Notes under the pieces: model-generated | The model's input: only the letters and a program-made list of their open reading frames with translations | Databases searched by the model: none | Told to the model about the DNA's origin: nothing | Program-made: the position numbers and the translations under genes | Shown: positions 56,462-64,000 of the stretch, piece by piece | Position numbering within the stretch: the stretch's first letter is position 1 | Layout of the letters: every line of letters starts with the position of its first letter | Source of the DNA: Knufia peltigerae | Taxonomy: Eukaryota > Ascomycota > Eurotiomycetes > Chaetothyriales > Trichomeriaceae | Direction of reading: 5' to 3' | Assembly: GCA_030247855.1 (NCBI GenBank) | Contig: JAPDRN010000152.1 | Span: 1 to 64,000, forward strand | Length of the DNA: 64,000 nucleotides

Positions 56462-58159
56462 TCAATGCTACCGAGGCCTTCTCAACGACAGCATTGTTGA
56501 TCCCTGGCTCGAGCAGGCAGATGTACGGTGGGGTTCGAGGTCAAAAATGTTCGAGAGCAGCGTTGCGATGGTGGTGTGGCTTGGAGTCTGCAGGGCTGAG
56601 GGAACAAAAGTGTCAGCTTGGTCAGCCGCCACGACGATGCTACCAGCGCGAACCTCAAGGCCAGACCGACAGTCGACTCGGTGCGGCCTCAAGAAGGATT
56701 ATATCAGGCTAAAACCATACCTGTAATTGTCAGTGTCGCCGTCCTGGCAGCGCAGGAGCGCGATGCTTAAGCCAGGGCGCAGGCGCGGGTGGTGGCCTGA
56801 GTCGACAGGTGTCGGCGTGGTTCGGAGGGGAGGGAGGGCTATCGAAGCTCTAGGGCGAGGTTGGCGACAGATAATGGTCGACAAAGGTGTTCCAACAGAT
56901 GGTCGGGCTCACATACAGCACTCGGCGACAATGATATCGGATACCTGCATTGACAAGCAACGTAAGAGGCCAAGCTTTGGTTCAAGTGATGATGAACCAC
57001 GACACTGGAGAACGGAGAAGTTGGGTGGACGAAGGCTTGTCGATGGTGTTCAAGCCTTTGGGGAGCTTGGCAGGTCGAGAACCAGCCTGGACTTGTACAG
57101 TTCCCGCAGAGAAGGGCAGGTGAGACAGGGAAGACTCCTCCATCCGAAGTTTTGGGTGGTCGAAATGGGCCCATGAGCCTGTGTCAGTTGGTGTGATCCA
57201 GGCGAGGATTGGGCGAACCACGGGCGTCCCCGCTACCGTAGGCGAGGGGCCAAGGGTGTAAAAGCTCCGGGTGGCAGTTGCTTTTACAGTAGCACCTAGG
57301 ACTCCATACGGATACAGATACTGCAGTGATAAATCCTAGGCGCCCCAAGGCGCCTCCGCAGGCCTATTGTATGTACCGTACAGCAAACACGGATGCTGCA
57401 AGCACCAAAACTCATACCCTTACAGTAGCGCTCCCAATATCAGTGGCCACACATTTTGCGTCTTGCATGCATCAATCCACACTATTGCCTGCAGGCTGTT
57501 GTCACCTGTCACGCTCAGCTTTTTGTCCGTCTGTGATCAACCGAGAGTACAGAGTACCTGTACTTACAAGGGCCAATCGACTCCTTGCTTCTGTCCTGTT
57601 TTCTTTTCCTCCGCACAGAACAAAAAGCAAAAAGAGTGGTTCGCTCCCCAAGCCACATTGATCCTTCGACAGTCGACCAGTCTGACTCGTCGCATAACGC
57701 CATTTACGTTACACAGAGAACCCCAAGGTGCAAAGAGTTCGGGATCAACCTTTCTGGTGTCTCTTTTCAAAGGTAGCACAATTATTGGCAGACTTCGCCA
57801 GACTTCCGGATGCCCTACACGTGTGACAAGCACGACATCGCAAAGCTTCATCTCATCAAGCTTTCTCCAGCGTACAAGGAAGAGGATCCGACCGGTCCCG
57901 AGTGCTACAGTAAAAAGTGATGGAATGTGTGCATGCATGGACCCAAGGATGGACAGACAGACGCCCACTCCATCGCCCTAGACCAGCCAGGGAGGAAAAC
58001 TGATGGCCGCAAAGGGCACACGACTCGGACTAGTGATAAATCTGCATATCCGTACTCCATACTCCGTACTCCGTACTCCCTACCGCATAAAGATTTACAG
58101 TGCTTGCAACAGGGTGGGTTGGCGCAGATCCTTCGAACAAGTATTACTGCTCGTAGCTA
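56462..58159. other. 1.7-kb intergenic upstream of palF-like gene
   Basis: palF-like promoter and 3' flank of the Rrn10-like gene. It contains the 7-bp array at 58053-58080. No gene recognised. Confidence 0.45.
58053..58080. repeat. four tandem TACTCCN units (7-bp period)
   Basis: TACTCCA, TACTCCG, TACTCCG, TACTCCC in tandem. The array contains two overlapping exact copies of the recurrent 9-mer TACTCCGTA (58060-58068 and 58067-58075), about 80 nt downstream of the Rrn10-like stop codon. Confidence 0.8.
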
Positions 58160-58774
58160 TCAACGTCTTGGTCGCTTTGCCCGTGACTCTTGGTCCCCAT
58201 CTCCGTCATCTGACGACTCGTCAGTCTTCGTCCGTGGCTTCACTCTCCCCTTGATCTGGTGTCGAGTCATCTTGGTCTCTTCCAATCCCTTCTCCAGGCC
58301 CTGTGGTTCCACAAACACCATGTCTCCATTTTCACCCAGCGCTTCCTTGACGGCTTCCTCCAGTAGTATGGCAGTTGCAAGGAGTGCAGTCTCGTCCAAG
58401 GATCGAAAGTCGTACGCGCCCTTGTTCGATGTAGCTGCGTTGTAAAAGTCCGAGGCGTAGCTGTGAATGGCTTTGAGCATGTCCGAGTCGGGCAGTCGGC
58501 GGGCTGCTGCGAGCTCTCCCCCTGGGTCGCGAACGGTCAGAAGCGTCTTCACTGAAACTCTGCCGTGGCGTAGTAGATGTTCCTCCGGCCCAATGGGGGC
58601 CATGTTGGAGAGCTGTTGCTCTTCCTGGGTGAAAAAGCCATTACGACCCACACGACCAGCCACTACGTCGTATAGAGATGCTCGTCGTCGGTTGACCGTC
58701 GGCACCGCTTCATTATCAGAGGCATCGGGCACAACTGGCGCTTCAGATTCAGAATATTCGCTGTCATCGGCCAT
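58160..58774 (-). CDS. RRN10: probable Rrn10-like subunit of the Pol I upstream activation factor
   Basis: Single exon, 204 aa from the ATG at 58774. Acidic Ser/Glu-rich start (MADDSEYSESEAP), then RRRASLYDVVAGRVGRNGFFT. The core runs DMLKAIHSYASDFYNAA and FRSLDETALLATAILLEEAVKEALG; the tail is Asp-rich then basic (KRPRR). The core pattern (a helix with hh-YA followed by sfDETaLialg-lLEe-vk) resembles yeast Rrn10, a small UAF subunit that helps recruit RNA polymerase I to rDNA. The match is from memory of a short, weakly conserved protein, so treat the name as a hypothesis. Nuclear localisation is likely given the basic end. Confidence 0.6.
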   Translation of the reverse strand: MADDSEYSESEAPVVPDASDNEAVPTVNRRRASLYDVVAGRVGRNGFFTQEEQQLSNMAPIGPEEHLLRHGRVSVKTLLTVRDPGGELAAARRLPDSDMLKAIHSYASDFYNAATSNKGAYDFRSLDETALLATAILLEEAVKEALGENGDMVFVEPQGLEKGLEETKMTRHQIKGRVKPRTKTDESSDDGDGDQESRAKRPRR

Positions 58775-59248
58775 TCTATCCAACAAACAAGATGAGTGAT
58801 GCAGGTGGAAAATTTCGTAGTGGTCGGTCAGCCAGATTGAAGTGATCGAATCACCAACATCGTGGCAAGGGCAACAGTTGTTGATCTGTAGGTCTTGTTG
58901 CAATTTCGGCAAAGACTGCAGTACGGGTGAAATGGGTGTTCGGACTTCGTAGTCCTGAACGTCTGGAGAGGTCTTGTTTGGGGATGAAGATGTATCTAGG
59001 CACAGACGGAAATTGATGGAATTCTCAACGTTACAAGTGGCTGTTTGATTTTTGGTGGTGGGATCGATAAGAATATTTCCCCTCTTTTTCAGATAATTCA
59101 CTTGCTTGGGGAGACAACCAATACTCGAGATAAATACTGATATTTACTCCCAGTACAATCACTTGATTAATCTTGACTATCTAGATAATCCCATCAAATG
59201 AATATGTGCAAATGTCCTATGCTGACTCAGATACCTAGATGATTCTCG
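58775..59248. other. intergenic between Rrn10-like gene and P450
   Basis: Promoter of the Rrn10-like gene and 3' flank of the P450; AT-rich near 59100-59240. No gene seen. Confidence 0.5.
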
Positions 59249-61037
59249 TCAAAATACCTCTCGTTTCTTGAATTCCAAAACAGGTCCGTGGCGTTCAGAA
59301 ATGAACCAATCCGTCAGTTGATACTCTCCAGCACGTTCACGTCCTGGACCTAGCTCGGGGCCTCCCTCCCCCGAACGATCACCCTCCTTGAGTCTGATGT
59401 CGAACAACCACATTGTCCGTGCCATGGTGATCAGCATTTCCATGTAGGCCATGTTCTTGCCCACGCAGTTCCGTGGGCCAGAGCTGAAGGCATGAAACGC
59501 AGACTTGGCCATGCTCACCCTCTCTGGCGTTACTTCGAAGCCAGTGACAGAAGGCTCTGACCCTTCGACCCATCGCTCTGGAAGAAACTCGAAGGGCCGC
59601 GGATAATATTGCTCATTATGCTGCACGGTGTAAGTAGGCGCTCCAACCACCGTTCCTGCCGGAATATTGTGCCCGTCGATAAGCATCCCACCGGGGAGGA
59701 CTCGACGATCCAGAAGACCCGGTACAGGTGGCGACATTCGTAAGGCCTCGTCAATACATCCTCGCAGATATGGCAGACCAGTCAATTTCGCGCCCCATTT
59801 GATTTCCTCAACGTCATCGAACGTGGCGCGGACTTCTCCTTGCAGCTTTCTCAGGACTCTTGGATTGCGAACAAGGTAGAAGAAGCACGCTGACATGGCA
59901 GTCGAGGAAGTATCGGCGCCTGCGGCAACCAGAAGTGCTGCTTCTCCGACCAGGTCGATCGGCTTGAAAGTCTCTCCAGTCTCTGGGTTCTTTGCGTGCA
60001 ACAAATAGTGAAAGAAGTCCTTGCGTTGGTCGTGATCAGACTTTCCACTATTCGAGTTCTCCACGGCAAATCGATCTTGTACCATCGCTCCTATATCTTG
60101 TCGATATTTAACTTTCTGTTTGATGGTCTCGTTACCAAGCACGAACAGTATGCTTGGCTTGGTCAAGGGGAAAATGAATTCCCGAATGGGTAGATACGCG
60201 ATCTGAAGCTTCTTGTCAAAACATTGAGGCTGACATGCGAGACATGGAGTACTTACCGTCATTTGGAATACGGAACTGGACATGATGAGTTTCTGTATAT
60301 AGCTGGAGCCTTGTTTCATGGCGTTGAAGCTTTTGCCGAAACAGAGATCTCCAAGGACATCAAAGGCCAGGTTCGTTGACCACTGGGCCATATCACGCTC
60401 CTTTCCCCATTGTAAGTCCTTCTCGCCATTCTCCTTAGGTTCAGCCATGTAGCCACACCATTCACGAATGTTGGCAAGGACGAATTTCTCCAGATTTTTC
60501 AGGGCACCCTCTGAAAATGCATGGTTCAACAACTTTCTTCGAGCAGCGTGAAGTTGTCTGTCGGCAACAACGTGAGTTGTGACGCCGACATTGACTCGCA
60601 TTGAGGCGTCGGTCCAGCCTGTTTTGATCACATTTGCTCGTCGGTCTGTGTATATATCATGCAGGGCGCCAACGGTCCGAAAAGAGAGACTATTAGGTGC
60701 ATAGCGGACAACATCGCCTTACAAACTCCTTAGCTTGATGGATCTTCTGTTGTTAGGTCAACAGTGTTCGCATACCATATTTTTCATGCAAAATGTGCAA
60801 ATCGAGAAATCGTCGCCCTCGAGATGCGGATCTTGCTTCCGGCCATTGGGTCATTTTCGACAACAAAGGCCCTGGGTACTTTGCTAGTGGATGAAAGCAA
60901 ATTCGGTAAACAGCAATGACAGTGAACTATTGACTCGTCAGAGTAGGTAGCATACTGGCCATGGCGTCGGCACTGACATATAGAACAGCCGCCGCGGCAA
61001 CTGCGGAGGCCGACGTGAGAAGTGAAGGCACAGCCAT
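59249..61037 (-). CDS. microsomal cytochrome P450 monooxygenase
   Basis: Exons 61037-60978, 60926-60776, 60717-60257, 60202-59249; 1626 nt, 541 aa. The N-terminal anchor MAVPSLLTSASAVAAAAVLY joined to FTVIAVYRICFHPLAKYPGP is typical of class II P450s. Further motifs: LHILHEKYGDVVRYAPNSLSF, I-helix AGADTSSTA, ExxR in EALR, LPERW-type PERF region, and heme loop FSSGPRNCVGKNMA with Cys470. It will be ER-bound and use a P450 reductase. The last intron (60256-60203) is 54 nt, in frame and stop-free (donor GTAAGT, branch TTGACA, acceptor TTCAG). A 45-nt alternative acceptor exists but lies too close to the branch. Substrate unknown. The frame remains open upstream of the chosen ATG. Confidence 0.9.
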
Positions 61038-61641
61038 AATCGCAAGGATATGAACGCGTATCGAGCCAGAGAAAGGTTTGGCGGGTTCAAAGGGACCAAC
61101 GTAGCTTTTATAGTACACTACCATCGAAAAGCCACCTCTTCCAGCCGCATATGTGCTTACGGTTGAGACAATGGTATCCAACGCAGGTGCCGAAAGGCGA
61201 TCTCGGTAGAAGAGTAGCTGCCCAGTACCATTCATGTCATCCTGTATCCACTGAACAGTGCCCAGAAGTGAATACACATCAGGTCCATCGTGATCCAGAG
61301 TAACTAAAGTAGTGTCCTTACTTGTAGGGCGTATCTTCTCAACTCCTCGAAGGCTAGCTCGGTGCGAAAACCCATCCCTACCTATGTAAGTTCGGATTAG
61401 AAGTTCGATATTGCGCAAATTGTCGCCATGTCCAGAACGATAAGAGGAGGAGTCTGATTGTGCTGAGTAACAAAGCAGTGGTTTTTGCACTCAGGTCAAA
61501 AGCGACTGAAGCAGTCAATGTCACAAGGACGGACGACGACACCCTCGAGGTGGCATTTGCATTGCCCGGGAGGTCAGCAACTGGAGCTGCTGGATGATTT
61601 AGGACTGAGGTTTGGGCGGCTCCACCGAGAATGGACATGAT
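60927..61641 (-). other. unexplained open region upstream of and overlapping the P450 start
   Basis: The P450 exon-1 frame is open upstream to about 61490 (segments such as VQWIQDDMNGTGQLLFYRD and VVYYKSYVGPFEPAKPFSGS). In another frame a second ORF begins with an ATG near 61641 (MSILGGAAQTSVLNHPAAP, then a hydrophobic TALLLSTIRLLLLSFWTW). Without splicing, the first frame stops at the TAG that forms the P450 intron-1 acceptor (60929-60927). It could be a separate small membrane-protein gene, an N-terminal extension of the P450, or a translated leader. No family recognised and I could not find a convincing splice joining the two frames. Confidence 0.25.
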
Positions 61642-63062
61642 CTCCTGGTAAAGGCAATACTTTGTCATACTCTCATTGGTGTGTTGCTACATGGCTTGTA
61701 CAGAGTAATGGGTCAATGAATAGGTTGTCACCGCTGACAGCCAGGCATTTGTGTGTGTGGACGCTGAAGCGTGGCAATGTACCACTATCAATACGGAGTT
61801 GGACGAAAGGACTGTTGAATGTAGTCAGTCTGAACTCAGCCGATACGAGTTCGTCTGACCTAAGCCAGACCCTGTTGGCTGCACCAAAGAGGCACACAAA
61901 CCAGTTCCGACGACATGTGAACCTCGCATCCTACGGAGTACGCGTTACATATTCGATCGGAAGAATCGATGCTCTGCTGCGTAGTACACGCTGTGGCTCC
62001 TATCAGTAGATAGCGACAAGGTATCATCATCAGTGTAATTTCAAAACCAGTGCTCCGTAGGCCATCATCAAATTGATGAACCTAAGTACCTTGCGTACTC
62101 CATTAACGATCTTCGATAGTCCTGGACCAGTGCTGATGGAACAGTCTCGGTTCAATATGTGCCATCTCGGTTCAATCCGCTGTATCGGGAATCGAAATGA
62201 TCGACCTTTTGTTTGTAGTCACAATAGGAGGACTCCATCGTAAGGTATGATGATGACAGATCAACTGTGGGCTGGGTGGTATCTTACTGAAACGATGTTG
62301 TGGCTGGCGTCGCCGAGATCTAAGGGCAATCATCTTACCACCATTACAGTAAGAAAGCTGAGGTAAATGGTTTCTGCTTGAACGTCGCCTCAGCTTCCTC
62401 GAAGGTGTCATTAGCCAGCAAAACGAGCCCTTATCCTGTTGTGGCAGTCAGCTCCCCGTCACGTGACCTCAGTTTTTATGGCAGAGCATATCGGGACTTT
62501 ATCCGTATTCGCATTCGTACTCGTACTCGTAGCCACGATAAGAACAATACCAGTCTCGTTCAACAAACTCATGAATTATTCGATCCCAGGGGCAATATCT
62601 CATCTGGGCCATTGACAAGTTCAGCACGATCAATTGGTAGACCTACAAAAGATCGAAACTTCCCATGTACCTGCCTGTCTATCTATGTAAAATATCACTC
62701 GTGTGGTCAGCCTCATTTTCTCCAAGTCTCCGGCAATTCGCTCCCTCGGACTTACCCCAATATTTCTTTTCTGGGAGTCCGCGATGCGTGTCGAAATGGC
62801 ATCTCACGAATACGATGCGGGAACTCTGACGTCCTGCGAGATTCGAGATCTAAGATTTTTTGTTTTCGTGAAACATTTCTATATCTGTTTTCCCCTTTGA
62901 AGTATCCTCATTATCAACAATCACCTTCAGAGGACGGTATTGGAATTCTACCAGATCAAGTATCTTCAGACAGTGACCCTATCTATCTCCTTGTCACACG
63001 ATCACTTCATCCTCTACGAACCAAGCTCGATCTATACATTCCGGTAAACAACAAACGTCACC
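61642..63062. other. divergent intergenic before the hydroxyacid dehydrogenase
   Basis: Contains one exact recurrent 9-mer (61932-61940), variants TACGGAGTT (about 61790) and GCTCCGTAG (about 62052), and a TACTCG-type short repeat near 62515-62530. No gene that I can support. Confidence 0.45.
61932..61940. repeat. intergenic 9-mer TACGGAGTA
   Basis: Exact copy of the recurrent word, about 0.9 kb upstream of the P450 start. Confidence 0.6.
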
Positions 63063-64000
63063 ATGGATCTATCAAAGATTTCGGGCCTTGGTTTCGTGGG
63101 ACTAGGGGCCATGGGTCTTCCCATGGCCGGACATCTCGCGGCCAAACTGCCCGAGAGCATCCAGATGTTTGTCTTCGACATCAACCAGGCGAGCGTCGAC
63201 CAATTACACAGCGAGTACCCGAAGCGGATAGTCAAGTGCTCGAGCGCAAAGGAAGTCGCAGACAAATCAGTAAGATCCCCGGCACGATCCTCGTACAGGC
63301 GGTTTTCGGACATACTGACATGTGGCTTGGTTTTGATTAGGAAATCATTATGACGATGCTGCCAGAGGGCAAGCACGTGCGGCTGGTATACATGGAAGGC
63401 GGTGACAGCACGATCTGTTCCAGTGACGTCGCCGGCAAGCTCCTGCTCGATTGCTCGACCATCGACACAGCCAGCAGTCTCGCGGTAAAGGACTACATCA
63501 ACAAGAAATTCCCCACGACCTCATTCTACGACGCACCGGTGAGCGGCGGCGTGGTAGGCGCACAGAAGGGCACGATCGCATTCTTCCTTGGCTGTGACGG
63601 TGCCGACCCCAACATGCCTCATCTCACCACCCTCCTAAAGATGATGGGCAAGGACGTCATCCCCTGCGGTGGACCGTCCAAGGGACTTGCGGCGAAACTG
63701 TCCAACAACTACCTCTCCGGAACCATCGCAATTGCCGTCTCCGAGGCGATGGACATGGGCATGCGGTCCGGTCTCGACCCACGAGTTCTACACAAGGTCT
63801 TTGCTGCGGGAACCGCGCAGAACACGATCAGCGACCGGTTCTGCCCCGTGCCAGGTGTTTATCCCGAGGCACCGTCGTCGAAAGGCTACACGAACGGATT
63901 CAAGGTGCAATTAATGCGAAAGGACTACAACCTCGCGTTGGAGATGGCAAAGAGAGTCGGATCGAAGAACGTACTGGGCGAGGCAGGGTTGGCTACATAT
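63063..64000 (+). CDS. beta-hydroxyacid dehydrogenase (3-hydroxyisobutyrate dehydrogenase-like), 5' part
   Basis: Exon 1 63063-63269, intron 63270-63340, exon 2 from 63341 to the window end; 289 codons visible, 3' end missing. N-terminal Rossmann loop GFVGLGAMGLPMAGHLA, then EIIMTMLPEG, the substrate loop DAPVSGGVVGAQKGTIAFFLG, and the catalytic-lysine region GLAAKLSNNYLSG (K-x-x-N-N). This fits the 3-hydroxyisobutyrate dehydrogenase / 6-phosphogluconate dehydrogenase-like family; 3HIB dehydrogenase acts in valine breakdown in mitochondria. No clear presequence is visible before the Rossmann strand, so a cytosolic relative with another substrate is possible. Confidence 0.9.

Overview
The window is nuclear DNA of a filamentous ascomycete (Pezizomycotina). 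The evidence is short introns (about 48-90 nt) with GTRNGY donors and CTRAC-type branch sites, a Zn2Cys6 regulator, CYP51, a PalF-type arrestin, fungal MFS families and a DUF3433 protein. The overall flavour suggests Eurotiomycetes, perhaps Chaetothyriales, but that placement is inference. I rebuilt 21 protein genes exon by exon; the spliced phases close in every complete model. A further short ORF and an ORF upstream of a P450 are doubtful. I saw no tRNA, rRNA, CRISPR array or intact transposon.

Left third (1-25.6 kb): the start of an NmrA-like gene, a Zn2Cys6 regulator and a DHA2 drug/proton antiporter lie on the minus strand in tandem. They are followed by a secreted GPI-type cysteine-rich protein and, on the plus strand, a DUF3433 membrane protein. 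Then come CYP51 (ergosterol synthesis), an M1 aminopeptidase, Atg1 (autophagy kinase) and dolichol kinase, all on the minus strand.

Middle (26-48.6 kb): mitochondrial IDH1 and a 12-TM MFS transporter are followed by a 4.5-kb gene-poor stretch. Then come ADE8 (GAR transformylase), a C2-domain protein, the divergent pair CDC6 / UBX5-like, a GCK-III kinase, a DUF3074 protein and phosphomannomutase.

Right third (50-64 kb): a seven-exon amino acid permease, a PalF/Rim8-like arrestin, a probable Rrn10 (Pol I upstream activation factor), a microsomal P450, and the first part of a beta-hydroxyacid dehydrogenase that runs off the end.

Most genes are housekeeping. PMM and dolichol kinase both feed the dolichol-linked sugar pathway, and CDC6 carries a palindromic double MluI cell-cycle box. 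The most striking non-coding signal is a 9-mer, TACGGAGTA/TACTCCGTA, present at least eleven times and only between genes. Three genes contain short introns that are a multiple of three and lack stops, so they read straight through as ORF and are easily missed.
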